Source: Chitinophaga pinensis (GTDB lineage Bacteria; Bacteroidota; Bacteroidia; UKL13-3). Taken from it: 7,450 bases of DNA. Each line of letters begins with the position of its first letter. Position 1 is the stretch's first letter. Under the pieces are notes generated by a model. That model saw only the letters and a program-made list of their open reading frames with translations, ran no database searches and had not been told where the DNA came from. The stretch lies in the NCBI GenBank assembly GCA_945876985.1, contig CAMCQX010000070.1, positions 1-7,450 on the forward strand, in the 5' to 3' direction. A program made the translations under genes and the position numbers. Positions 1 through 7,180 of this stretch are shown piece by piece.

Positions 1-384
1 GATGGCGTGGCTAATGGTTATATCGGAAAAATTTTAGATCAAATTACTTCAGCAGGTTACAAAATAGTAGCCATGAAATATCTTCACCTAACTGCAAAAA
101 CAGCTGGTGAATTTTATGCAGTTCATAATGGACGTCCGTTTTACAACGATTTAGTTAGCTTTATGAGCAGTGGTCCTATAGTAGCAGCGGTGTTAGAAAA
201 AGACAATGCAGTTGCAGATTACAGAGTTTTAATTGGTGCTACTGATCCAACTAAAGCAGATGTTGGAACAATTAGAAATTTATATGCAAAATCAATTGAT
301 GCAAATGCTGTTCACGGAAGTGATAGCGATGAAAACGCTGCTATTGAAGCATCTTTCTTTTTTTCAAATTTAGAAAAATTTTAG
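1..384 (+). CDS. ndk: Nucleoside diphosphate kinase, 5'-truncated by window edge
   Basis: Ndk transfers the terminal phosphate from ATP to other (d)NDPs through a phosphohistidine, balancing cytoplasmic nucleotide pools. The frame is open from base 1 and reads [12 protein letters not shown], the stretch that in the family follows the 'IKPD' strand. The gene therefore starts outside the window, and the GTG at 7 is an internal valine codon. 127 residues are present; the full protein is usually about 140, so roughly a dozen are missing. The active-site motif NAVHGSDS is intact, with the catalytic His codon at 313-315. The nucleotide-binding part ([14 protein letters not shown]) and the C-terminal FF.SN.E segment are also intact. 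The stop is TAA, and an intrinsic terminator follows 18 bases later, so this gene is transcribed separately from the protease cluster. The identification is secure from the motifs. Confidence 0.97.
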   Translation, partial: DGVANGYIGKILDQITSAGYKIVAMKYLHLTAKTAGEFYAVHNGRPFYNDLVSFMSSGPIVAAVLEKDNAVADYRVLIGATDPTKADVGTIRNLYAKSIDANAVHGSDSDENAAIEASFFFSNLEKF

Positions 385-402
385 TTAAATATAATAATTA
401 TC

Positions 403-438
403 AAAAACCCATTTAGCTTTTATGTTAAATGGGTTTTT
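403..438 (+). terminator. Rho-independent terminator after ndk
   Basis: A perfect 13-bp inverted repeat pairs AAAAACCCATTTA (403-415) with TAAATGGGTTTTT (426-438). A G-U and a C-G pair (416/425, 417/424) can extend it, leaving a six-base loop at 418-423. The 3' arm ends in a run of six T (434-439), as expected for an intrinsic terminator. It starts 18 bases after the ndk stop. The A-run on the 5' arm means it could also work weakly on the opposite strand, but no gene there needs it. Confidence 0.9.
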
Positions 439-467
439 TGTTGTTATAAAATAAAAAAAATATTTTG
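438..467 (+). promoter_or_regulatory. Candidate Bacteroidota-type promoter for the protease cluster
   Basis: TATTTTG at 461-467 resembles the TAnnTTTG -7 element of Bacteroidota but is one base short of the consensus. TTG triplets at 438-440 and 441-443 lie 20 and 17 bases upstream, within the usual spacing for the -33 element. Initiation would fall near 474, giving a leader of about 24 bases before the ATG at 498. The TTG elements overlap the T-tract of the ndk terminator. The sequence is AT-rich, so chance matches are common and this is a weak call. Confidence 0.27.
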
Positions 468-497
468 TTTCAATGTCGTCAATCCTTATAATTGCTC

Positions 498-2159
498 ATG
501 TTTAATTTTTCAAAATTTGTACTCGCAAGTATTTTACTTTTTATTTTCTCCAATGCATTTGCGCAAATTGAAACAAAAACTTATGTTGTTTATTTAAATG
601 GAAAATCAAAGGAACAATTTAACCCTTATACATATTTTGATTTTAAAAATATTGAACGTAAACTATTGGCTCATTTACCACTTTACGATGAGCGAGATTT
701 GCCATTAAACCATAATTTTGTAAACCAAATAGAAAGCCCGCAAGTTAATGTTTTATTGGCTAGTCGTTGGCTAAATGCCTTATTTATTCACACTAACAAT
801 GAGCAAATTTCAAGAATCAAAGCGCTGCCTTTTGTTAAGCAAGTTGATGTTTTTTATTCATCAAAGCAAAAGGTAATTGCATCGGAAAACAAAGATTTAA
901 CAGAAGTTGATCAAAAAATATTAGCATACCAAACTGAAAGATTACAAGTAAAAGAATTTGCAAATAAAAATTTAACAGGTAAAGGAATTCGCATTGCAGT
1001 TTTTGATGTTGGTTTTAGTGGAGCTGATAAACATGAAGTTTTTGCTCATTTGCGTAGCAATAATCAAATAAAAGCTACGTATAATTTTATTAATAAAAAT
1101 GAAAATGTGTATTTGGGTGGTGCCCATGGAACCAATACTTTAAGCTGCATTACAGGAATTTATAAAGGTCAAAAAATGGGAATGGCTACCGATGCAGATT
1201 TTTTGTTAGCCAGAACTGAATGGTCGGCAAAAGAAGATAAACAAGAAGAATATTTTTGGTTAGCTGCTGCCGAATGGGCCGATAAAAATGGAGCAAATAT
1301 TATCAGCAGTTCATTGGGTTATGGCAGCGATTGGTATAATGTAAACGACATGGATGGTAAAAAAAGTGTGGTGGCTTTTGCGGCAACTGTAGCCGCACAA
1401 AAAGGAATTTTAGTGATAAATTCTGCTGGAAATGAATACCAAGACGATTGGAAAACTATTATTACACCATCAGATGCTGACAGTGTTTTATGTGTGGGTG
1501 GAACTAATCCATTTAACGATAGACATATTAATTTTTCGTCAGTTGGGCCAAGTGCTGATTACAGAAAAAAACCCAATATTAGCGCTCCCGGACATGTGAT
1601 AGCTGCCAATCCAAATGGAACAATTAGCACTACTTTTGGAACCTCATTTTCTTGTCCGCTTGTGAGTGGTTTTGCTGCTTGTGCTTGGCAAAGCAATCGC
1701 AGTTTAACCAATATGCAATTATTTTCAGAAATTGAAAAGTCAGGTCATTTATACCCGTATTTTGATTATATGCACGGATATGGAATTCCCCAAGCAAGTT
1801 ATTTTGCAAACGCCAATAAAAACAAGCCCTTGGCTAATTTTAAAATCATTGATTCATTGGAACAAAACAATGAAATTACCATTCAAATTACGGATACCGT
1901 TATTTTAAATCAATTTAAAGTTTTTGATGTATTCACAGATTTTATGAAAGAAAATGGAATTAAAAATCAGGAAATTAATTCTCCCGCGGGTTTAAATTTT
2001 TATTGGAACATTACAAACGCTTCGGGCAAAATTTTACATTATGAAGTAATTTTAATTAATACCTCAAATGCCATTATTATTACTCCAGAAAACATACAAA
2101 AAGGAAATATTTTAAACTTTCATTTTGAAGGTTATACTCAAACTAAAACTATAGAATAA
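498..2159 (+). CDS. Secreted S8 (subtilisin-like) serine peptidase
   Basis: This is an exported endopeptidase of the subtilase family, 553 residues from the ATG at 498. An in-frame TTG at 492 adds only two residues, and the ATG is the likelier start. Residues 1-22 form a signal peptide (basic start, hydrophobic core, AFA/Q cleavage site). Residues about 27-120 resemble the N-terminal segment common in Bacteroidota S8 proteins (YVVYLNGK, ERDLP, SRWLNALFIH), probably an inhibitor-like propeptide. The catalytic domain follows with Asp170 in IAVFDVGFSG (codon 1005-1007), His210 in GGAHGT (codon 1125-1127), the oxyanion Asn312 in SAGNE and the nucleophile Ser383 in FGTSFSCP (codon 1644-1646). The triad is complete, so it should be active. 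The last 110 residues or so look beta-rich, but I see no recognisable type IX secretion sorting domain. This suggests a periplasmic or outer-membrane location, which is inference. The substrate is unknown. It is the first gene of a tight cluster. Confidence 0.93.
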   Translation: MFNFSKFVLASILLFIFSNAFAQIETKTYVVYLNGKSKEQFNPYTYFDFKNIERKLLAHLPLYDERDLPLNHNFVNQIESPQVNVLLASRWLNALFIHTNNEQISRIKALPFVKQVDVFYSSKQKVIASENKDLTEVDQKILAYQTERLQVKEFANKNLTGKGIRIAVFDVGFSGADKHEVFAHLRSNNQIKATYNFINKNENVYLGGAHGTNTLSCITGIYKGQKMGMATDADFLLARTEWSAKEDKQEEYFWLAAAEWADKNGANIISSSLGYGSDWYNVNDMDGKKSVVAFAATVAAQKGILVINSAGNEYQDDWKTIITPSDADSVLCVGGTNPFNDRHINFSSVGPSADYRKKPNISAPGHVIAANPNGTISTTFGTSFSCPLVSGFAACAWQSNRSLTNMQLFSEIEKSGHLYPYFDYMHGYGIPQASYFANANKNKPLANFKIIDSLEQNNEITIQITDTVILNQFKVFDVFTDFMKENGIKNQEINSPAGLNFYWNITNASGKILHYEVILINTSNAIIITPENIQKGNILNFHFEGYTQTKTIE

Positions 2160-2162
2160 AAC

Positions 2163-2846
2163 ATGGGAAAATCAATATTAACAAGCATACTTTTATTTAG
2201 CACAATTTTGCTACAAGCACAAACAGTAGTCATTGAAGAAACAGTTAATAAACCAGCTCAAAAAATAACTAAACCCAGTAGTATTCAAGGTGGAGCTATT
2301 TGGGATTTAACTTTTTATGGTGGTGCGGACCAAAAAGGAATAGAAGGAACTTTAGCTAATTCTGTAGGTTTTAATTTTTTGATAAATGCAAAATATAAAT
2401 TCAATAATCATTTTTTAACAATTGGATATTTGGGTTTCAATACCGAGAATTATGGTTTTAAAAAAACAAGTGATAATGATAGTTTTCCAAATAACAATGG
2501 TAATAATTTAGAAAAATATAGTTTAGGTGCAATTTCTGGTGGATTAGGATTTCGATTTACAACTAATAAGAAAGCTTTTTTAGAAATTGGAGCATTTGCT
2601 AAATATAATTATACCCGCGATTTGTACATAGAGAAAAATGATGCAAATGGCAATGTAAACGAAATAACAATTAAAGACTTAAATTATATCAATCAGTTTA
2701 ATTATGATGCTTATGCACGCTTAGGTTACAAAGCCATTAGCATTGTGGCGTATTACCGACTAAACAATGTATTTTCAGTGAGTAATATAGCGCCTGTAGT
2801 TTATGAAATACCAAGGTTAAGATTAGGTATAAGTTTAGGGATGTAA
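2163..2846 (+). CDS. Exported probable outer-membrane beta-barrel protein
   Basis: I do not recognise a named family for this 227-residue protein. Residues 1 to about 19 are a signal peptide (MGKS, then a leucine-rich core ending LLQAQ). A short linker with K and P follows. From about residue 43 to the end there are alternating hydrophobic/aromatic and polar stretches (for example FNFLINAKYKF, HFLTIGYLGF, SGGLGFRF, FLEIGAFAKYNYT) separated by polar Asn- and Asp-rich loops. The protein ends in RLRLGISLGM. This is the pattern of small barrel proteins of the PorT-like/'outer membrane protein beta-barrel' type in Bacteroidota. The start ATG lies 3 bases after the protease stop, so the two are almost certainly co-transcribed, and both products leave the cytoplasm. 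A functional link with the protease is inference. The call as an exported barrel is fairly firm; the function is unknown. Confidence 0.75.
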   Translation: MGKSILTSILLFSTILLQAQTVVIEETVNKPAQKITKPSSIQGGAIWDLTFYGGADQKGIEGTLANSVGFNFLINAKYKFNNHFLTIGYLGFNTENYGFKKTSDNDSFPNNNGNNLEKYSLGAISGGLGFRFTTNKKAFLEIGAFAKYNYTRDLYIEKNDANGNVNEITIKDLNYINQFNYDAYARLGYKAISIVAYYRLNNVFSVSNIAPVVYEIPRLRLGISLGM

Positions 2847-2850
2847 ATAA

Positions 2851-3753
2851 ATGAAAAATTGGATTGAGGCCTTCAGGCTACGTACTTTAATGCTTTCATT
2901 AGCATGTATATTAATGGGTGTTTTTTTAGCTAAAATGAGTCATGTTGATATCGATATTTTATCAATTATATTTACTTTTTTAACAGCGTTGTTTTTACAA
3001 ATACTTTCGAACTTAGCCAATGATTATGGCGATAGTAAACATGGAGCTGATCATGATGGTAGAAAAGGACCAAAACGTGCGGTACAATCGGGTAAAATTA
3101 CTGCAATTCAAATGCTTAATGGTGTAAAATTATTTATAGTATTAAGTTTGGTAAGTGGTGTTTCGTTACTGTACTTCTGTTTGTCAATCATTGGAAATTC
3201 AGGAGCAATTTCATTATTTGTTTTGGGAATAGCAGCTATTATAGCCGCAATAACTTATACCAATGGAAAAAAACCATACGGTTACATTGGTTTAGGCGAT
3301 ATTTCTGTATTTATTTTCTTTGGATTAGTTGCAGTTTGTGGCACTTATTATTTATTAGTTGGTAGTATTAGTAGCATGGTATTATTGCCAGCTATTAGTT
3401 GCGGATTATTTTCAGTTGGAGTATTAAACTTAAATAATATGCGAGATATTGACTCAGATTTACAAGCAGGGAAAAACAGCATTCCTGCGCGAATAGGTTT
3501 TGCCAAAAGTAAAATTTACCATTATAATATCATTGTCATTGCATTACTTTGCACCTTAGTATTTGTGATGTTTTACAATGAAATGCCAACATGGAAAAAC
3601 TTGTCATTTGTGGCATGTTATCCATTTTTTTTAAAGCAATTATTTACCATTAAAAGTACAACTGTTAAACAAAATTTAGATCCAATGTTAAAACAATTAG
3701 CTATTTCAACCATGCTTTTTGTAGTATTATTTGGTTTAGGAAATGCTTTTTAG
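2851..3753 (+). CDS. menA: 1,4-dihydroxy-2-naphthoate polyprenyltransferase (MenA)
   Basis: MenA joins a polyprenyl chain to 1,4-dihydroxy-2-naphthoate at the inner membrane, giving demethylmenaquinone, the penultimate step of menaquinone synthesis. The 300-residue protein has the two Asp-rich motifs of the UbiA superfamily. The first is NDYGDSKHGAD (residues 57-67), followed by the MenA-like KGPKRAVQSGKI. The second is NNMRDIDSD (195-203), followed by AGKNSIPARIG. Between and around them are about eight hydrophobic membrane segments. Length and motif order fit MenA better than UbiA or protohaem farnesyltransferase, because of the GP.R.VQSG segment and the AGK..IPARIG ending of motif two. The start ATG is 4 bases after the stop of the barrel-protein gene, so it probably shares that transcript. 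No other men gene is in the window. It ends with TAG at 3751-3753. Confidence 0.94.
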   Translation: MKNWIEAFRLRTLMLSLACILMGVFLAKMSHVDIDILSIIFTFLTALFLQILSNLANDYGDSKHGADHDGRKGPKRAVQSGKITAIQMLNGVKLFIVLSLVSGVSLLYFCLSIIGNSGAISLFVLGIAAIIAAITYTNGKKPYGYIGLGDISVFIFFGLVAVCGTYYLLVGSISSMVLLPAISCGLFSVGVLNLNNMRDIDSDLQAGKNSIPARIGFAKSKIYHYNIIVIALLCTLVFVMFYNEMPTWKNLSFVACYPFFLKQLFTIKSTTVKQNLDPMLKQLAISTMLFVVLFGLGNAF

Positions 3754-3775
3754 TTGGCAGCTGATAGTTGAATAG

Positions 3776-3812
3776 CAATTTAACAATACAACAATTTAAC
3801 AATACAACAATT
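3776..3812. repeat. 16-bp tandem repeat, 2.3 perfect copies
   Basis: CAATTTAACAATACAA occurs at 3776-3791 and again, without mismatch, at 3792-3807, followed by a partial third copy (CAATT, 3808-3812). Each 16-mer is two related 8-mers, CAATTTAA and CAATACAA, so the array can also be read as five degenerate CAATNNAA units, the last ending TTATAA. It occupies most of the spacer between menA and the SET gene and ends 10 bases before the SET start codon. Just upstream, TAGTTG is repeated at 3751-3756 and 3765-3770. Confidence 0.85.
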
Positions 3813-3822
3813 ATAAAACACA

Positions 3823-4242
3823 ATGTCATTATACATAGATGAGAGCACTTTGGCAGGTGCGGGGAAAGGATTATTTACAGATACTTTAATAAAACGAGGC
3901 GAACGTGTTGTGGAATATACTGGTGATATAATAACTTGGAAAGAATGTGAGCGAAGAAACAATGCTATGAAAGACGGAATAGGGGCATATTACTTTTATG
4001 TTTCAGAAAAAAAATGCATTGATGCACAATATCATTTAGATAGCATGGCTCGTTATTGCAATGATGCCAGTGGATTTACTAAAGTTTCAGGACTAAAAAA
4101 TAATGCAAGGTTTGAAATTATAAAAGGTAAAGTTTACATCATTGCAAGTAGAAATTTGCAACCAGGCGCTGAAATATTTGTACCTTATGGAAAAGAATAT
4201 TGGCAAGCCATAGCCGATCAAGGTTATGGTCCTAAATTGTAA
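3823..4242 (+). CDS. Stand-alone SET-domain protein, probable protein-lysine methyltransferase
   Basis: The SET fold transfers a methyl group from S-adenosylmethionine to a protein lysine. This 139-residue protein is little more than the catalytic core. GAGKGLF (residues 12-18) is the first AdoMet-binding loop, followed by the strand pair VVEYTGDII (29-37). MARYCNDAS (75-83) stands where the family has R-[FY]-x-N-H-[SC]. The segment NNARFE...VYIIASRNLQPGAEIFVPYGKEYW (93-127) carries the C-terminal E-[IL]-x-x-x-Y-G motif with the candidate catalytic Tyr122. Deviations from the eukaryotic consensus are Asp81 for His and Pro121 for Asp. There are no pre-SET or post-SET zinc-binding cysteine clusters and no signal peptide, so it should be cytoplasmic. 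The ATG at 3823 follows an A-rich leader and is the natural start. Whether it shares the menA transcript across the 69-base repeat-bearing spacer is unclear. The substrate is unknown; ribosomal or DNA-binding proteins are possible guesses only. Confidence 0.88.
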   Translation: MSLYIDESTLAGAGKGLFTDTLIKRGERVVEYTGDIITWKECERRNNAMKDGIGAYYFYVSEKKCIDAQYHLDSMARYCNDASGFTKVSGLKNNARFEIIKGKVYIIASRNLQPGAEIFVPYGKEYWQAIADQGYGPKL

Positions 4243-4286
4243 TTTTATTTTAAATTATTAAACATTTTTTTTTTCATGATTATACC

Positions 4287-4317
4287 TTGTTTAAAATTTT
4301 AATTGCATGTATTATTG
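4287..4317 (+). promoter_or_regulatory. Candidate promoter for comM
   Basis: TATTATTG at 4310-4317 matches the Bacteroidota -7 consensus TAnnTTTG at all but one position. A TTG at 4287-4289 lies 20 bases upstream, a suitable -33 element. Transcription would start near 4324, about 20 bases before the comM ATG. This is the best match in the 102-base AT-rich spacer, but the base composition makes chance matches likely. Confidence 0.35.
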
Positions 4318-4344
4318 CTTTAATTTAATTTAAATAATAAATTT

Positions 4345-5898
4345 ATGCTTATAAGAACCTTTGGTAGCGCGGTGTATGGTGTAGATGCAGTTACCATTAC
4401 AGTAGAAGTAAACGTGGGTGAAGGTAATGGAGTTGGATATTTTTTAGTTGGCTTGCCTGATAATGCTGTCAAAGAAAGTCAGCATAGAATAGAAACTGCT
4501 TTAAAAAATAATCATTATAAAATGCCTAGGCAAAAAGTAGTGATTAACTTGGCTCCTGCCGATATACGAAAAGAAGGTTCATCATACGATGCAACCATTG
4601 CCATTGGTTATTTAGCCGCTTCCGACCAATTGAATCCTGATAAAATTGAAAAATATATTATCATGGGTGAGTTAAGTTTAGATGGTTATTTAAAACCTAT
4701 CAAAGGAGCTTTACCTATTGCCATTAAAGCACGTGAGGAAGGTTTTGAAGGATTTATTTTACCAAAAGAAAATGCCAAAGAAGCTGCTATTGTAAATAAT
4801 TTAAAAGTATATGGTGCCACACATATTCGTGAAATCATTGAATTTTTTAATGGTGACGAAACCCATTTAACCCGTTTTGAAATTGATACACGCAAAGAAT
4901 TTGAAGATAGTTTAGCTTTAAATGAAGAAGACTTTTCGGATGTACGCGGACAAGAAAACATCAAACGTGCTTTAGAAATTGCAGCCGCTGGCGGACATAA
5001 TGTAATTTTGATTGGCCCACCTGGAGCGGGAAAAACAATGCTTGCCAAACGTCTGCCAAGTATTTTGCCTCCTTTAAGTTTGCACGAAGCATTAGAAACT
5101 ACAAAAATACATTCGGTTGCTGGAAGGTTAAAATCAAATTCATCTTTGTTGTATTCAAGACCGTTTCGTTCGCCACATCATACCATAAGCGATATAGCCC
5201 TAGTAGGTGGAGGAAATATTCCTCAACCAGGTGAAATAAGTTTAGCACATAATGGGGTGTTGTTTTTAGATGAATTACCAGAGTTTAAACGAACCGTTTT
5301 AGAAGTAATGCGTCAGCCATTGGAAGAACGCAGAGTAACAATTTCAAGGGCTAAATTTAGCATTGAATATCCAGCTAGTTTTATGTTAGTTGCTAGCATG
5401 AATCCTTGTCCTTGTGGGTATTATAATCATCCTGAAAAGGAATGTGTTTGTGGAAGTACGGTAGTTCAAAAATACTTGAGTAAAGTATCTGGTCCCTTGC
5501 TTGATAGAATTGATATTCACATAGAAGTTACGCCTGTTAATTTTGACCAATTAACAGATGCACGTAAAGCCGAAAAAAGTGAAAAAATTAGGGAAAGAGT
5601 GATCAAAGCGCGTGAAGTTCAAAGCAAAAGATTTGCCGACAATCCCTCTATTTATAGCAATGCACAAATGAGCAGCACGCAAGTAAGAACTGTTTGTGAG
5701 ATTAGTAATATTGGACAAACTTTATTGAAAACTGCCATGAATAAATTACAACTTTCGGCCAGGGCTTACGACAGAATTTTGAAAGTAGCAAGAACCATTA
5801 GCGACTTAGCAGGAAGTGAAGAAATAAAAACGGAACACCTTGCAGAAGCCATTCAATACCGAAGCTTGGATAGAGAATCGTGGGCAGGGAATGGGTAA
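4345..5898 (+). CDS. comM: ComM/YifB-family AAA+ ATPase (Mg-chelatase-like)
   Basis: ComM is a hexameric AAA+ helicase. In naturally transformable bacteria it drives branch migration as incoming DNA recombines with the chromosome, and the family is also widespread in species not known to transform. The 517 residues match the usual length of about 500-515. An N-terminal Lon-like 'ChlI' domain (about 1-170) includes [15 protein letters not shown] and [15 protein letters not shown]. The AAA+ core has Walker A GPPGAGKT (224-231), the FRSPHHT stretch (274-280), Walker B VLFLDE (305-310), the MNPCPCGYY segment with paired cysteines 355/357 and 367/369 (a likely metal site normal for the family), and an arginine-finger-like GPLLDRID (383-390). 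The C-terminal Mg-chelatase-type domain includes [23 protein letters not shown] sequence at 470-489. No defect is visible. The ATG at 4345 follows an A/T-rich leader and the candidate promoter. The stop lies 2 bases from the stop of the convergent permease gene. Confidence 0.96.
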   Translation: MLIRTFGSAVYGVDAVTITVEVNVGEGNGVGYFLVGLPDNAVKESQHRIETALKNNHYKMPRQKVVINLAPADIRKEGSSYDATIAIGYLAASDQLNPDKIEKYIIMGELSLDGYLKPIKGALPIAIKAREEGFEGFILPKENAKEAAIVNNLKVYGATHIREIIEFFNGDETHLTRFEIDTRKEFEDSLALNEEDFSDVRGQENIKRALEIAAAGGHNVILIGPPGAGKTMLAKRLPSILPPLSLHEALETTKIHSVAGRLKSNSSLLYSRPFRSPHHTISDIALVGGGNIPQPGEISLAHNGVLFLDELPEFKRTVLEVMRQPLEERRVTISRAKFSIEYPASFMLVASMNPCPCGYYNHPEKECVCGSTVVQKYLSKVSGPLLDRIDIHIEVTPVNFDQLTDARKAEKSEKIRERVIKAREVQSKRFADNPSIYSNAQMSSTQVRTVCEISNIGQTLLKTAMNKLQLSARAYDRILKVARTISDLAGSEEIKTEHLAEAIQYRSLDRESWAGNG

Positions 5899-5900
5899 TT

Positions 5901-7145
5901 TTAATTCAATTTCATGGCAATTTTCCTAGCTTTATTCCAAGGATAAATGGCTGTAAAAATTCCTAAAATAATAATGGTTACCATTACAATAATCGCATCG
6001 CCAAACGCAAAAACGATGGGGTAAGCAATTGGAGAATTTGGACTAATTTTTATAAATCCAAAATGTTGTTGTGCTAAACAAATAATAAATCCTACTACCA
6101 AACCAATAAATCCACCAACTGCAGCTATAAATATGCTTTGCCAAGCAAATATATTGGCAATTTTTATGGCAGTTAAACCCATGCTATGCAAAATTTTTAT
6201 CTCGCGTATTTTTTCCATTACTAATAAATACAAAGTCCCAATGGTGTTGAAAATGGCAATGATGAGGATAAAAAGAATAATAATATAGCTGATTAATTTT
6301 TCGGTTTTTACCAATTTGTAAAATGCTTCTCGTTGTTCAAACCTAGTTTTTACTTGAAACTGATTGCCCAACAATGTTTGTAGTTTTTGTTTTACTTGTT
6401 GTAAATCGTTTTCGTTTTTAAGCTTTATTTCAATAGCACTTATTTCGTTTTCTTTATCCAATAATTTGGATAAAAAACGCAAAGGAACCAACACATATTT
6501 ATTGTCAATTTCGGGCTGAATGGCAAATATTCCGCTAGGAACAATCAAATCTCTGTTGAAAGCATTTTCAGGATTGATGAAATTTATTTCTCCTTTTTTT
6601 GGTGCGTATATACTCAAAAAGTTAAATTGGTCAGAGGGGTCAACGCCTAATTGGTAGGCCAAACTTTCGCCACATAAAGCAAAATTGGTATCTCCACTTT
6701 GAATGATGGCCTCACCAATTTGAATACAAGTATCAATATGTGCTACTTTCAAGTAGTTTTCATCAACGGCTTTTGCTGTAGCAATGGTTTCTTTGTTGTT
6801 ATACCTTAGCAATACATTTTCTTCTAAAACTTTGCTGGCATTTGCAATTTCATTCCATTGAATTATTTCAGAATAATGTGCCTCCGTAATTTTAAATGTT
6901 TTGGAATGTGTGGCTGAAACTTGAAGTTCTGCATCAAAGTTGCTATACATTTTAGCAAATAAATTTTCAAAGCCATTAAATACCGAAAGGATGATAATGA
7001 GTGCACAAGTGCCAACTATATAACCCAATAAACTGATGCTTGAAATTACAGTAACTGCATTATAAGTTCCACTCTTTTTTTTTGAAAAGAAATACTTTTT
7101 AGCTATTTTAAATGATAATGACAATGGATGAATTAATATGGGCAA
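5901..7145 (-). CDS. LolC/LolE-type ABC transporter permease (FtsX/MacB fold)
   Basis: This is an inner-membrane permease subunit of the MacB/FtsX superfamily. By architecture it is closest to LolC/LolE, which extract lipoproteins for delivery to the outer membrane. Numbered from the TTG at 7145 (414 residues), there is a cytoplasmic KKYFFSKKK start, TM1 at about 34-56, a large periplasmic domain (about 57-280), then TM2 (284-309), TM3 (334-358) and TM4 (380-402). The segment EKIREIKILHSMGLTAIKI (311-329) is the coupling region that meets the ATPase. No ATPase gene is in the window, which is common for Lol genes in Bacteroidota. The start is uncertain: no ATG occurs between the upstream gene's stop and TM1. 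TTG at 7143-7145 or TTG at 7122-7124 could serve, and the second better fits how relatives begin, just before the K-K-Y-F-F-S motif. Two cysteines (140, 158) lie in the periplasmic domain. The first gene upstream, 35 bases away, is on the same strand. Confidence 0.88.
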   Translation of the reverse strand: MPILIHPLSLSFKIAKKYFFSKKKSGTYNAVTVISSISLLGYIVGTCALIIILSVFNGFENLFAKMYSNFDAELQVSATHSKTFKITEAHYSEIIQWNEIANASKVLEENVLLRYNNKETIATAKAVDENYLKVAHIDTCIQIGEAIIQSGDTNFALCGESLAYQLGVDPSDQFNFLSIYAPKKGEINFINPENAFNRDLIVPSGIFAIQPEIDNKYVLVPLRFLSKLLDKENEISAIEIKLKNENDLQQVKQKLQTLLGNQFQVKTRFEQREAFYKLVKTEKLISYIIILFILIIAIFNTIGTLYLLVMEKIREIKILHSMGLTAIKIANIFAWQSIFIAAVGGFIGLVVGFIICLAQQHFGFIKISPNSPIAYPIVFAFGDAIIVMVTIIILGIFTAIYPWNKARKIAMKLN

Positions 7146-7180
7146 TAATAAAGCACTTGAATCAAAAAATTGATAAAATT

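Noticed and set aside
7..9. GTG as the start codon of ndk
   Set aside because: The reading frame is open to base 1 and encodes DGV, which matches the conserved IKPDGV region of Ndk, so the real start is outside the window.
492..497. TTG as the start of the S8 protease
   Set aside because: It adds only two residues before an ATG at 498 that directly begins a good signal peptide; the ATG is preferred.
1850..2159. Type IX secretion C-terminal sorting domain on the protease
   Set aside because: The tail is beta-rich, but I see no YPNP-type motif or the basic C-terminal ending usual for such domains.
3776..3812. CRISPR array
   Set aside because: The repeats are short and directly adjacent with no spacers, and no cas gene is nearby.
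3780..3962. Minus-strand open frame across the start of the SET gene
   Set aside because: It is antisense to the SET coding region and the tandem repeat, its translation is low-complexity, and it resembles no known protein.
4240..4274. Possible terminator after the SET gene
   Set aside because: TAATTT (4240-4245) can pair with AAATTA (4252-4257) and a run of ten T follows at 4265-4274, but the stem is only six A/T pairs and seven bases separate it from the T-run.
4686..5048. Minus-strand open frame of about 120 codons inside comM
   Set aside because: It lies wholly antisense within the well-supported comM gene, and its translation looks like a shadow with no recognisable domain.
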